Assembly (NCBI GenBank): GCA_029936425.1 | Contig: JAPYSU010000007.1 | Span: forward strand, 77,995-141,994 | Origin: Litorimonas sp. | Lineage (GTDB): Bacteria; Pseudomonadota; Alphaproteobacteria; Caulobacterales; Maricaulaceae | Direction of reading: 5' to 3' | Length of the DNA stretch: 64,000 bases | Part shown: piece after piece, positions 53,525-62,487 of the stretch | Numbering within the stretch: the first letter of the stretch is position 1 | How the letters are laid out: every line of letters begins with the position of its first letter | The notes under the pieces: generated by a model | The model's database searches: none | What the model was told of the DNA's origin: nothing | The model's input: the letters and a program-made list of their open reading frames with translations, nothing else | Program-made: the position numbers and the translations under genes

Positions 53525-54853
53525 CTAGTTCATGCCGGCGATTGTGCCGAGAGTAACAAGAACTTCCGTGCGGCGATTAAGCTGCTCTCTGACGCCGTCA
53601 CCTGTTTCAACAAAAGGCTCAGTCTCGCCTTTGCCTTCTGAAGTGATCATGCTGGCATCAACACCTTGGCGGCCCAATTCATCACGGGCGTCTTTTGCGC
53701 GGCGCTGTGAAAGACCGAGGTTATAGGCCTGTGATCCGGATGTATCGGTGTGACCGACAACGCGGATGTTCTGAACCGCACAATATTGACCGACATCCAG
53801 GATGCGGTTGATCGTATTGCGTGTCTCAGCAGACTGACCTTTGTCGAATTCATAATAAATGATTTCCTGACGAAACTCTTCCTCGCAAACATTTGAAACA
53901 ACGACAGGGCACTGCTCAAGTGTTGGCGCAGTTGATCCGTCGGAACAAACCACTGGCTGAGCCGGGCATTCCGCACGGTTAAAGACCATGGACCCATCCC
54001 AACATTCAACATCGGGCTCTGGCTGTGGCTCTGGCGGACACTGATTGGCGTTAAAGACCATAGATCCGTCCCAGCAGGACACATCAGGTGTCGGAGCGGG
54101 CGGCGGTGTGGACCCACCAAAGCGATAACGGATACCCGTCATGACAGTGTGGGAGCCTGCATCAACTAAGTCAGCAGTAAATGGCGAAGAGGCCCCAGAA
54201 ACATTGTTGACGCGCTCTCCGTCGAAATTGGCAACATCAATGTCCTGATATCTATAATTTGTATCCCACGTCAGGTTATCAGTTACCTGATACCCCAAAC
54301 CAGCAATTAGTTGCCACGCAAAGTTAGTATCACTTTCGTCAACGAAGCAGGCAAATGAATCCGATCCGCTACGCGGCCCTGGACAAGCTGGAGACGCGAT
54401 TAGAGTGGCCCCAGGAGAACCAGCCGGTGCAGATGGAAAGTCGCTCGCAACAGCTTTAAAGCTATTTTTTGAAATACCGGCACCAGCACCAACATAAGGC
54501 TCTATCCGACCAAAACTTTCAAAGTCATACAAAATATTTGCCATTAAAGTCGTTGTACGAAGCTTTGCAGAAGATTGTGGAAGGGAGTCGATTTTTCCTA
54601 AATCAGACCAAAGTGACGTTCCGTCCAGCTCCATGCGAAGGCCGTTTTTCATCTCATAGCCAAAGCCAAGAGAGTAAGCGGCATTACCTTCACTTTCATT
54701 AGAACCGAGCAAACCACCTTTCAGATCTGTATCTGTATGGACGCCGTAACCAGCATTACCCCGTAAATACCAACCGCTATCTTGAGCAGTTGCTAATGTA
54801 GGGGCGGCTAATATTGCGGCAGTGGCCGCAGCAAAAAGAAGCTGATGCTTCAT
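53525..54853 (-). CDS. OmpA-family outer-membrane protein, copy 1
   Basis: This 442-residue major outer-membrane-type protein has a signal peptide (cleavage after ATAQ, about residue 24). An eight-strand OmpA barrel (25-255) follows, then a Pro-rich linker and a peptidoglycan-binding OmpA domain (about 335-440, with GHTDTSGS and RRAKDARDEL). The linker holds three Cys repeats of the form C-x-DGS...CP. It has a strong GGAGG site before ATG 54853. The linker and C-terminal domain are nearly identical to those of the downstream-lying copy 2, whereas the barrel differs in its loops. Confidence 0.94.
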   Translation of the reverse strand: MKHQLLFAAATAAILAAPTLATAQDSGWYLRGNAGYGVHTDTDLKGGLLGSNESEGNAAYSLGFGYEMKNGLRMELDGTSLWSDLGKIDSLPQSSAKLRTTTLMANILYDFESFGRIEPYVGAGAGISKNSFKAVASDFPSAPAGSPGATLIASPACPGPRSGSDSFACFVDESDTNFAWQLIAGLGYQVTDNLTWDTNYRYQDIDVANFDGERVNNVSGASSPFTADLVDAGSHTVMTGIRYRFGGSTPPPAPTPDVSCWDGSMVFNANQCPPEPQPEPDVECWDGSMVFNRAECPAQPVVCSDGSTAPTLEQCPVVVSNVCEEEFRQEIIYYEFDKGQSAETRNTINRILDVGQYCAVQNIRVVGHTDTSGSQAYNLGLSQRRAKDARDELGRQGVDASMITSEGKGETEPFVETGDGVREQLNRRTEVLVTLGTIAGMN

Positions 54854-55132
54854 GATAAATTCCTCCGTCTATGGTCAAACCCATAAGTCTGTTTTTTTCG
54901 TATCACGTTAGATGTGATCACAAGTCTAATACTTTTATGGCAAAAGTTTGTTCCCTAATAATTTTATCTTTTTATAGAGCTAATTCTACGGTCGCCCATC
55001 AATGGACAGGCGCTCTTTGGGGGATCCAAGAATATTATTGCAGCAGGAAAATGACGGCCTAAAAATTTATATATTTGCGGCGATAGACTCACTGAAAACG
55101 AAGAGAATCAATACAAACTCTTACCGTTTCCC
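54854..55132 (-). other. Intergenic region between the two ompA genes
   Basis: These 279 bases are A/T-rich and form the promoter and leader of ompA copy 1. A small inverted repeat, atcac/gtgat, lies at 54902-54918. The last 27 bases before the start resemble the copy 2 leader (TGACCAT-GACGGAGGA). No gene is seen. Confidence 0.6.
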
Positions 55133-55162
55133 ACAAAAAAAAACCCGGCTCGAAGCCGGGCT
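55133..55162 (-). terminator. Intrinsic terminator of the second ompA gene
   Basis: The arms cccggct and agccggg (55144-55150, 55154-55160) lead on the minus strand into about ten T. It and the following tctaattttaatttagacct stretch duplicate the region after copy 1. Confidence 0.88.
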
Positions 55163-55188
55163 TTCTAATTTTAATTTAGACCTAAGTC

Positions 55189-56511
55189 TTAGTTCATTCC
55201 GGCGATTGTGCCGAGAGTAACAAGAACTTCTGTGCGGCGGTTAAGCTGCTCTCTGACGCCGTCACCAGTTTGAACGAAAGGCTCAGTCTCGCCTTTGCCT
55301 TCTGAGGTGATCATGCTGGCGTCAACACCTTGGCGGCCCAATTCATCACGGGCGTCTTTTGCGCGGCGCTGTGAAAGACCGAGGTTATAGGCCTGTGATC
55401 CGGATGTATCGGTGTGACCGACAACGCGGATGTTCTGAATTGAACAATACTGGCCTACATCCAAGATGCGGTTAATTGTATTGCGTGTCTCAGCAGACTG
55501 ACCTTTATCAAATTCATAATAAATGATTTCTTGACGGTACTCTTCTTCACAGACGTTCAGGACAGGGCACTGCTCAAGTGTTGGCGCAGTTGAACCGTCG
55601 GAACAGACAACAGGCTGAGCCGGGCATTCCGCACGGTTAAAGACCATGGACCCATCCCAACATTCAACATCGGGCTCTGGCTGTGGCTCTGGCGGACACT
55701 GATTGGCGTTAAAGACCATAGATCCGTCCCAGCAGGACACATCAGGTGTCGGAGCGGGAGGCGGTGTGGACCCACCAAAGCGATAACGGAAGCCCGTCAT
55801 GATTGTGTGTGAACCAACGTCTTCTAGATCAGTTACGAACTGAGTAGACAGACCAGATCTGTTATTTGTGCGCATGCCATTAAAGCTGGCTGTTCCAGAA
55901 TCTAGATATTTATAGTTTGTATCCCAGGACAGATTATCTGTGATCGCATACCCAAGGCCGGCAAGAATTTGCCATCCAAGATTTGCTTCATCACCATTCA
56001 CGGAGCATACAAATGAATCTGAGCCATTACGAAGGCCAGGACATGCTGGGGAAGGAATCAAAGCGACGCCAGGTGTGCCAAGGTCGGCAGATGGGAAATC
56101 ACTTGCAACAGCCTTGAGATTACTTTCGACGACACCGATACCGGCACCTACATATGGCTCCCAACGGCCGAAGTCTTCGAAATCATAAATGGCATTAACC
56201 ATCAAGGAGTTTGTACGAAGCTTAGCTGATGACTGAGGAAGTGAGTCAATTTTACCTAGGTCAGTCCAGAGAGATGAACCGTCCAGTTCCATACGCCAAC
56301 CATTCCCAAACTCGTAGCCGAGGCCGAGAGAGTAAGCAATATTGCCTTCACTTTCGTTTTCTCCAACCATACCATCTCTAAGTTCAGTATCAGTATGAAC
56401 GCCGTAACCTGCGTTACCGCGTAAGTACCAACCACTATCTTGAGCAGCAGCGAGCGATGGGGCAGCCATCAATGCGGCGGTTGCCGCGGCAAAAAGAAGC
56501 TTGTGCTTCAT
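55189..56511 (-). CDS. OmpA-family outer-membrane protein, copy 2
   Basis: This 440-residue paralogue of copy 1 has the same order: signal peptide (AAAQ), eight-strand barrel, Cys-repeat linker and OmpA peptidoglycan-binding domain. The start is the ATG at 56511 with GGAGGAAA upstream. A longer in-frame start at 56529 would precede the signal peptide. The linker differs from copy 1 only by a few residues (CPVLNVC against CPVVVSNVC). Barrel strands are shared but surface loops differ, as in SFNGMRTNNRSG against NFDGERVNNVSG. The two lie head to tail and each has its own leader and terminator. Confidence 0.94.
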   Translation of the reverse strand: MKHKLLFAAATAALMAAPSLAAAQDSGWYLRGNAGYGVHTDTELRDGMVGENESEGNIAYSLGLGYEFGNGWRMELDGSSLWTDLGKIDSLPQSSAKLRTNSLMVNAIYDFEDFGRWEPYVGAGIGVVESNLKAVASDFPSADLGTPGVALIPSPACPGLRNGSDSFVCSVNGDEANLGWQILAGLGYAITDNLSWDTNYKYLDSGTASFNGMRTNNRSGLSTQFVTDLEDVGSHTIMTGFRYRFGGSTPPPAPTPDVSCWDGSMVFNANQCPPEPQPEPDVECWDGSMVFNRAECPAQPVVCSDGSTAPTLEQCPVLNVCEEEYRQEIIYYEFDKGQSAETRNTINRILDVGQYCSIQNIRVVGHTDTSGSQAYNLGLSQRRAKDARDELGRQGVDASMITSEGKGETEPFVQTGDGVREQLNRRTEVLVTLGTIAGMN

Positions 56512-56811
56512 GGTAATTTCCTCCGTCAATGGTCAGAGCCATTTCTGTTAATAGTTTGATTGCACTGCAAACGCAGTAACAAATCTGTAATCGCCTTAAC
56601 ACGAAATGGTTCCGCGTGGCCACAAAGGAATAGGACTATTTCTATCAATTTAAAAGGTTTTTTCTAAAAAGTTGCGAAAATGCACCACTTTTCCAGAAAA
56701 ATGGGGATATTCTTCTCTATGAAAACATATTTTACAGGAAGGTTAGCCGAGCAGCCTTTCTTCCGAAACGAAGCTACTCATTTGCATGGTTAATTATTTC
56801 TTGGAGTGATT
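56512..56811 (-). other. 300-bp upstream region of ompA copy 2
   Basis: This A/T-rich region should hold the promoter and leader of ompA copy 2. I could not define a convincing -35/-10 pair. No gene is seen before tRNA-Lys. Confidence 0.5.
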
Positions 56812-56887
56812 TGGTACGCCCACACGGACTCGAACCGTGGACATCCTCATTAAAAGTGAGGCGCTCTACCAACTGAGCTATGGGCGC
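56812..56887 (-). tRNA. tRNA-Lys (TTT)
   Basis: The 76-base cloverleaf has acceptor GCGCCCA/TGGGCGT (G1:U72), anticodon loop CTTTTAA giving TTT, T-loop TTCGAGT and an encoded CCA. It lies between ompA copy 2 and tgt, on the same strand. Confidence 0.97.
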
Positions 56888-56972
56888 TTTCCAAAGCGTG
56901 GCTTACCTATGCGGGGCAGTTTTGACAGTCAAGCCCCAAACTGTGCGATATGGCTGACTATTTCAGTAAAAC

Positions 56973-58097
56973 TCAGCCTTTCCAATTGGCCCGGAAGTTT
57001 TCAACGAATGCTTTCAAGCGTTGCTCAACAATAGCGGCGCGCATACGAGACATCAGATCTTCGAAATAAGCAATATTATGCCAGCTGAGAATCATGGAGC
57101 CCAGCATCTCTTTCGACCGCACCAGATGATGCAAATAGGCTTTAGAGTATTTTTGCGAGGCTTCGCACTCAATAGCCGAATCTAGGGGCGATTCATCTTC
57201 AGAAAATTCAGCCCGTTTTATGTTGTAAGGTCCCTCATCCGTCCAAACCTGACCATGACGTCCGGATCGGGTCGGGATAACGCAATCGAACATATCGACC
57301 CCTCGAAAAACCGATTCAACCAGATCAATTGGCTTTCCAACGCCCATGAGATAACGCGGACGGTCCTTGGGGAGGTGCGGGACGGTAAAGTTTAAAACCT
57401 TACACATGGCATCATGCCCCTCCCCGACGGCCAAACCACCAATGGCATACCCCCCATACCCTCCAGATGTTTTCTCGTTCAAACTGGCTTCGGCGGAGCG
57501 TTGACGCAAATCTTCATAGGTTGACCCTTGGACGATAGCAAAGAGGGTTTGCTTTTCTCTGTCTCCGAATGCCTCCAAAGACCGCTTTCCCCAGCGCAAG
57601 GACAATTCCATCGACTTTTCGGCCTGAGCATGCGTGGAGGGAAAATCCGTGCATTCGTCCAATTGCATGGAGATATCCGCTCCGAGTAAATCGGCTTGTA
57701 TTTCGATGGAGCGTTCCGGCGACAACATATGACGACTGCCATCAAGATGGCTTTGAAACTCAACGCCTTCCTCCGTCATCTTGCGCAGTTTTGACAATGA
57801 CCAGACTTGAAATCCGCCTGAATCCGTCAGAATCGGCCCTTCCCAACCCCCGAACTTGTGCAGACCGCCTAATTTTTTGATTCTTTCCGCACCCGGGCGA
57901 AGCATCAGGTGATAAGTGTTGCCGAGGATGATATCCGCTCCGGCCGCCTTCACCTGATCCATATAGACGCCCTTGACCGTTCCGGCCGTTCCCACCGGCA
58001 TAAAGGCCGGCGTGCGGATATCGCCGCGCGGGGTCTTTAAAACGCCTGTTCGCGCTTTACCTTCAGAGGCACCTATTTCAAAGGGGAAAATTGCCAT
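56973..58097 (-). CDS. tgt: tRNA-guanine transglycosylase with degenerate zinc site
   Basis: Tgt swaps G34 for preQ1 in tRNAs with GUN anticodons, including the tRNA-His nearby. The 374-residue protein keeps the catalytic aspartates D92 (TDSGGFQ) and D271 (MFDCVIPTR). The structural zinc site is normally CxCxxC plus His. Here it reads I309, C311, S314 with H340, so two of three cysteines are gone. It overlaps queA by TAATG, and together they make epoxyqueuosine. Confidence 0.95.
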   Translation of the reverse strand: MAIFPFEIGASEGKARTGVLKTPRGDIRTPAFMPVGTAGTVKGVYMDQVKAAGADIILGNTYHLMLRPGAERIKKLGGLHKFGGWEGPILTDSGGFQVWSLSKLRKMTEEGVEFQSHLDGSRHMLSPERSIEIQADLLGADISMQLDECTDFPSTHAQAEKSMELSLRWGKRSLEAFGDREKQTLFAIVQGSTYEDLRQRSAEASLNEKTSGGYGGYAIGGLAVGEGHDAMCKVLNFTVPHLPKDRPRYLMGVGKPIDLVESVFRGVDMFDCVIPTRSGRHGQVWTDEGPYNIKRAEFSEDESPLDSAIECEASQKYSKAYLHHLVRSKEMLGSMILSWHNIAYFEDLMSRMRAAIVEQRLKAFVENFRANWKG

Positions 58098-59155
58098 TAC
58101 TCGGCCTTCCAGATCAAACTACTGTCGCCATAGGAATAGAAACGGTAATCATGTTTAATGGCGTGAGCATAAGCCCGCTGCATAGTATCCAGCCCCGCTA
58201 AGGCACTCACCAGCATAAATAAAGTCGATTTCGGCAAATGAAAGTTGGTCATGAGACCGTCAACGACTTTGAACCTGGATCCCGGGGTCAGAAATATATC
58301 TGTTTCCCTAGCACCGTCTGCTATTATTCCATTTTCATCGCAGGCACTTTCCAAAGCCCTCAGGGAAGTTGTTCCAACCGCAATAATCCTCCGGCCCTGA
58401 GATTTTGCCATATTCAATTTTTCTGCAGTTTCCCGGGAAATTGAATAACGTTCGGAATGCATTTTATGTGCGGAGGTATCTTCGGATTTTACAGGCAGAA
58501 AAGTTCCCGCCCCGACATGAAGTGTCAGACGTTCGAGTTGAACGCCTTTATTCTGCAAGTTCCTGAAAACCTCACTGGTAAAATGAAGGCCCGCCGTCGG
58601 AGCGGCAACAGACCCTGTTTCCTGCGCATAAACGGTCTGATAATCATTTACATCCTGCTCGTCCGGTTTTCTTTTGCGCGCAATATAAGGCGGCAGGGGC
58701 GGTTCCCCTGCCGCATTAATCTCTTCAATAAGATCCGCCTGAGGATGAAGCACAAGACCGACATCTCCGCCGCCCTGCTTATCCGTCACAGTGCCGGACA
58801 GAGTGTCAGAAAATATGAGGGCATCTCCAGGGCGCACCCGTTTGGCAGGCCGGATAAAGGCCCGCCAGATATTATCCGTTACAGGCGTATGAAGATTGAC
58901 GTCAATGGTGACCACGCCTCCCCCGCCATGTTCGCGCGCGGCTCTCTTGCCTTTCAGTGCTGCAGCAAAGACTTTGGTCTCATTTAGAACCAATACGTCT
59001 CCGGCTTGTAAAAGAGACGCCAAGTCCGACACTCTGTGATCCGTAAACTCTCCCTCCGCTCCAATCTGCAGGAGTTTCGCCGAGTCGCGCGGCACCGCTG
59101 GCCGCAAAGCAATTGCAGCATCTGGTAGGGTGAAATCAAAAAGAGAGACGTCCAT
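58097..59155 (-). CDS. queA: S-adenosylmethionine:tRNA ribosyltransferase-isomerase
   Basis: QueA transfers and rearranges the ribosyl group of SAM onto preQ1-tRNA to give epoxyqueuosine. The 352 residues match the family length. Typical motifs are YQTVYA, GSVAAPTAGLHFT and the late NFHLPKSTLFMLVSA. It is followed by tgt with overlapping stop and start, and preceded by two cyclophilin genes. Confidence 0.97.
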   Translation of the reverse strand: MDVSLFDFTLPDAAIALRPAVPRDSAKLLQIGAEGEFTDHRVSDLASLLQAGDVLVLNETKVFAAALKGKRAAREHGGGGVVTIDVNLHTPVTDNIWRAFIRPAKRVRPGDALIFSDTLSGTVTDKQGGGDVGLVLHPQADLIEEINAAGEPPLPPYIARKRKPDEQDVNDYQTVYAQETGSVAAPTAGLHFTSEVFRNLQNKGVQLERLTLHVGAGTFLPVKSEDTSAHKMHSERYSISRETAEKLNMAKSQGRRIIAVGTTSLRALESACDENGIIADGARETDIFLTPGSRFKVVDGLMTNFHLPKSTLFMLVSALAGLDTMQRAYAHAIKHDYRFYSYGDSSLIWKAE

Positions 59156-59175
59156 ATCGGATCGCCTTATAAATG

Positions 59176-59640
59176 TTAGTCTTCGACGACCGTCATCTTG
59201 ACGATTTTACCGGGCATGCGGGGCGGTTCGCCTTTTGGCAGGGCGTGGATCAAATCCATGCCGCTCTCAACTTCGCCCCAAACCGTGTACTGACCGTCCA
59301 AGAAACCGGCTTCATCTAAGCAGATAAAGAATTGGCTAGAGGCTGAATTCGGGTTTTGCGCCCGCGCCATGGAACACACGCCTTCGACATGCGGGTGACG
59401 ATTAAATTCCGCCGGAATATTCTTCTTTGCGCCGCCCATGCCTGTGCCGTCCGGACAGCCGCCCTGGGCCATAAAGCCGTCGATCACGCGGTGGAAGATC
59501 AAACCGTCGTAAAAGCCGTCCTTGGCAAGAGTTGTAATTTGCTCGACGTGTTTCGGCGCCAAATCCGGGCGCAGTAAAATTGTAACGTCACCGGGTTTGC
59601 CGTCATTGGCATCCACGGTCATGATAAGTTTTTCGGACAT
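59176..59640 (-). CDS. Cyclophilin-type peptidyl-prolyl isomerase, cytoplasmic
   Basis: This 154-residue single-domain cyclophilin has no signal peptide. The catalytic arginine lies in FHRVIDGFMAQGG and SSQFFICL follows, both typical. It helps protein folding by turning proline bonds. It stands between the exported paralogue and queA, a common alphaproteobacterial order. Confidence 0.95.
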   Translation of the reverse strand: MSEKLIMTVDANDGKPGDVTILLRPDLAPKHVEQITTLAKDGFYDGLIFHRVIDGFMAQGGCPDGTGMGGAKKNIPAEFNRHPHVEGVCSMARAQNPNSASSQFFICLDEAGFLDGQYTVWGEVESGMDLIHALPKGEPPRMPGKIVKMTVVED

Positions 59641-59678
59641 AGCAGAGCTTTCTTCTTACAGTATTATGAGTTTTAAAT

Positions 59679-60581
59679 TTAGGTTTTTTCGGTTTTTGTC
59701 GGGACGGAGATATCACAGATATCGGGGTAGCTGCCGTCAGACTTTTTTACGGTTTGCAGGTAAGTCTGAAAAGCCGGGTGACCCGTTTTCATGACATAGA
59801 CAGTCGGACGATCCTCTTCAGGCAAATCTGCCGCAACGCGCACTGTGTTCATCTGATCGGGCACAAATCCTGCCTCTCCAATCGTTCCGACCTTAAAACG
59901 GCGTAGATGCTTCTGTCCCATCACAGTATTCCCCCAGATGGTATAACCTTCATCAAGGTGAGAGGCCCGGTCCCGCATAAGGAAAAACTGGCTATTGGCT
60001 GTATCAGGGTCATTTGTCCGCGCCATGGACGTGACGCCTTTACAATGAAGACCAAAAGCCGTCACTTTGCCGTCTGCTGTTAGCATAGCTTGGGCCATCG
60101 GCTGAGTGGCAATAGGCAAAGCCTTATAAAAGCCGACATTAATCGTTCTGCCGCCTTCATTGCGGACGCCGATTAGCGTGACGGGCATATCTTCACCGCG
60201 TCTGAACGTGAAATTCCCTTTGAGATCAGGGAGGTCAGAGTCGCCGCTCCCGTCTCCATTAGCGCCGTCCCCGGTCTGATTCATGAATCCTTCAATGACC
60301 CTGTGAAACGGCACATTATCGTAAAACCCCGAACGGGCGAGTGTCTTGACACGTTCGACATGCGCCGGGGAGATTTCGGGATATAGTTCAACGCCAATGT
60401 CCCCATAAGCTGTATCGATTACAATCAGGTTTTCCGGGTCGACTTGTCTCCAGGCTTCCGCAGGAATGTTATCAGTTTCGACGTTTGCCTCTGCCGCGCC
60501 TGGCGATTTTTCCTGAGCCGAACAAGCTGTCCCGAACATCGTCAGGGAGAGGGCCAAAGCTGTTGTGACATGTTTTATCAT
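59679..60581 (-). CDS. Cyclophilin-type peptidyl-prolyl isomerase, exported
   Basis: This 300-residue cyclophilin has a signal peptide that ends near FGTAC-SAQ, perhaps a weak lipobox. The core motifs FHRVIEGFMNQTG and NSQFFLMR are present. An insertion of roughly 60 residues (about 125-185) separates them, and a C-terminal extension of about 60 residues follows. It should act in the periplasm. The ATG overlaps the coaD stop as ATGA. Confidence 0.92.
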   Translation of the reverse strand: MIKHVTTALALSLTMFGTACSAQEKSPGAAEANVETDNIPAEAWRQVDPENLIVIDTAYGDIGVELYPEISPAHVERVKTLARSGFYDNVPFHRVIEGFMNQTGDGANGDGSGDSDLPDLKGNFTFRRGEDMPVTLIGVRNEGGRTINVGFYKALPIATQPMAQAMLTADGKVTAFGLHCKGVTSMARTNDPDTANSQFFLMRDRASHLDEGYTIWGNTVMGQKHLRRFKVGTIGEAGFVPDQMNTVRVAADLPEEDRPTVYVMKTGHPAFQTYLQTVKKSDGSYPDICDISVPTKTEKT

Positions 60582-61081
60582 GTAAATTTATCCTTCAAAC
60601 GAAGCTCAACTTCGGGGGTAACAAATTGCGAGACATCGCCGCCAAGACGGGCGATTTCTTTCACAAGGCGGGACGCAATAGTCTGAAATTGCGGGTCAGC
60701 CATGAGAAATACAGTTTCAATATTCGGGTTTAATTTATCATTCATTCCCGCCATCTGAAATTCATATTCGAAATCCGAAACGGCGCGTAGGCCGCGCACT
60801 ATCATATTGGCGCCGACATTTTCAACGAAATGTATCAGTAGGCCTTCGAAAGGCAGGACCTCTACCTCAATGCGATCCCGAAACGGCTCCACAACATTCT
60901 CGACCATCTCCACCCGTTCACTAAGCGGAAAAAGCGGGTTTTTTGATCGGTTTATGGCCACGCCGACAACCAAGCGGTCACACAACCGACTCGCCCGTTT
61001 CAGAATATCCAAATGCCCCAGGGTCATCGGATCAAATGTTCCGGGATACAGGGCAGTTCGGTGTTTGGCGTTATGTGTCAT
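60578..61081 (-). CDS. coaD: Phosphopantetheine adenylyltransferase
   Basis: CoaD makes dephospho-CoA from phosphopantetheine and ATP, the fourth CoA step. The 167-residue protein has the nucleotidyltransferase motif TLGH at 20-23 and the RGLRAVSDFEYE segment. The ATG at 61081 is preferred to a TTG at 61102, because it puts YPGTFDP at the usual distance. It heads the coaD-ppi-ppi-queA-tgt operon. Confidence 0.96.
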   Translation of the reverse strand: MTHNAKHRTALYPGTFDPMTLGHLDILKRASRLCDRLVVGVAINRSKNPLFPLSERVEMVENVVEPFRDRIEVEVLPFEGLLIHFVENVGANMIVRGLRAVSDFEYEFQMAGMNDKLNPNIETVFLMADPQFQTIASRLVKEIARLGGDVSQFVTPEVELRLKDKFT

Positions 61082-61123
61082 GAAAGCGTTATAACAAAGC
61101 AAATGAGCTTTTAAACAAATAGT

Positions 61124-61933
61124 TTAGGAGGGCATAATTTCGGAGAGCTGCCCGCCAATACGTATTGGGCTGACAGTTTTTGCCAGGCCTTTCCCGTCTG
61201 TCTCCACATAGACGCCGCAGAGGCTTCCGTCTCCCGAAGCCGGCGTAAAGCGGCCCCCTTTGATACGGGTTGTAAATCGGCGCAGAGGCTCTTCGACTTC
61301 CATGCCAATTATGGAATTGTAATCTCCGCACATGCCGGCATCTGTCTGAAAAGCCGTCCCCTCCGGCAAAATCCGCGCATCGGCCGTTGGCACATGTTGG
61401 TGTGTTCCTACGACCAGAGAGGCGCGTCCGTCACAAAAATACCCCATGGCCGCTTTTTCCGAAGTGGCTTCAGCGTGAATATCCACCAAAACCGCGTCGG
61501 CAACATCGCCGAGCGGCGCGGCGGAAAGCTCACGCTCCACCCCAATAAAAGGGTCGTCCAGCGCGTCCATGAAGACCCGGCCATGCACATTGATAACAAG
61601 GAAATTATAGCCCTTTACATTAAACAGTCCGGCACCGCGTCCCGGCACCTGACCCACGGGATAGTTACAAGGGCGCAGGAGGCGCTCTTCATTTTCAATG
61701 ACGCTAATGCCCTGCGCCTGATCAAAACTGTGATTGCCCAGCGTGAGGACATCCGCGCCTGCCTCGAACAACTCATCCGCCGTCGCCCGCGTTATTCCGA
61801 AACCGCCCGCCGCATTTTCCGCATTGATAACCACGGCGTCGAGGCCGAGTTTAGAGCGCACATGCGGAAGGTGGCGCGTGACGGCGTTGCGCCCGGCGCG
61901 TCCGACGACATCTCCGAAAAAGGCAAATCTCAT
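61124..61933 (-). CDS. ymdB: YmdB-family metallophosphoesterase
   Basis: This 269-residue calcineurin-like phosphoesterase belongs to the family of Bacillus YmdB, a 2',3'-cyclic-nucleotide phosphodiesterase. Metal-binding motifs are GDVVGRAG at the N-terminus, NAENAAGG near 37, GNHSFD near 67 and the later DIHAEATSEK and GTHQHVPTAD. The ATG overlaps the 5-FCL stop as ATGA, and this pair is conserved in many bacteria. Confidence 0.93.
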   Translation of the reverse strand: MRFAFFGDVVGRAGRNAVTRHLPHVRSKLGLDAVVINAENAAGGFGITRATADELFEAGADVLTLGNHSFDQAQGISVIENEERLLRPCNYPVGQVPGRGAGLFNVKGYNFLVINVHGRVFMDALDDPFIGVERELSAAPLGDVADAVLVDIHAEATSEKAAMGYFCDGRASLVVGTHQHVPTADARILPEGTAFQTDAGMCGDYNSIIGMEVEEPLRRFTTRIKGGRFTPASGDGSLCGVYVETDGKGLAKTVSPIRIGGQLSEIMPS

Positions 61934-62487
61934 GCAAAGGTCCTAAAAAACTGTTCCGTCAATATACCGTCCAAGGGCTGATCATGTTCATCTGTCGGCA
62001 ACTCCGGCACCTCTTGCCCAGCATACGCCACGCCGCAAGCAAAAACGTCACCTTCTGCGCGAAGCTTGGCGAGCGTTCGGTCATAATATCCGCCGCCATA
62101 TCCCAGCCGCTTTCCATCTGCGGTGAAGGCCAGCAGCGGCATCAGAACGAATTCGGGGGTGATTTCCTCTTGATGGGCGTGAGGCTCCTGAACTTTAAAA
62201 TGGCCAGCCCGCATCTCGTCTCCCTGCCCCCATTTTCGAAAAATGAGCGGCCTGGAGGGCCCGGTGATACAGGGAAGAGACACCGCAAATCCAAGGTCAG
62301 AGAGAGCCGATAAGAGCGGTCTGATATCCATCTCACCTTTTAACGGCCAATACCCTGCGATCTGTTTGCCGCGAAAGCGCGACGCCGGAAAATGCTGGAT
62401 CAAAGCGCTCGGCGCGCCGGACGATGCCAGCCCTTGGCGGCGCTGTTTAGCCAGTAGCCGGGCTTTAGATTTTGCCTCAGCAATCAC
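61930..62487 (-). CDS. ygfA: 5-formyltetrahydrofolate cyclo-ligase
   Basis: This 185-residue enzyme turns 5-formyl-THF into 5,10-methenyl-THF with ATP. The family's GYGGGYYDR motif lies near residue 131, and the N-terminal KxxxRxxRQ-like phosphate site is present. It starts at GTG (62487), overlapping the RNA methyltransferase stop as GTGA. In many alphaproteobacteria a 6S RNA gene lies just before it, but there is no room here. Confidence 0.93.
   Translation of the reverse strand: MIAEAKSKARLLAKQRRQGLASSGAPSALIQHFPASRFRGKQIAGYWPLKGEMDIRPLLSALSDLGFAVSLPCITGPSRPLIFRKWGQGDEMRAGHFKVQEPHAHQEEITPEFVLMPLLAFTADGKRLGYGGGYYDRTLAKLRAEGDVFACGVAYAGQEVPELPTDEHDQPLDGILTEQFFRTFA

Noticed and set aside
53525..56511. 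ompA pair as an assembly artefact
   Set aside because: The barrels, signal peptides, linkers and leaders differ at many positions, so these are two real genes.
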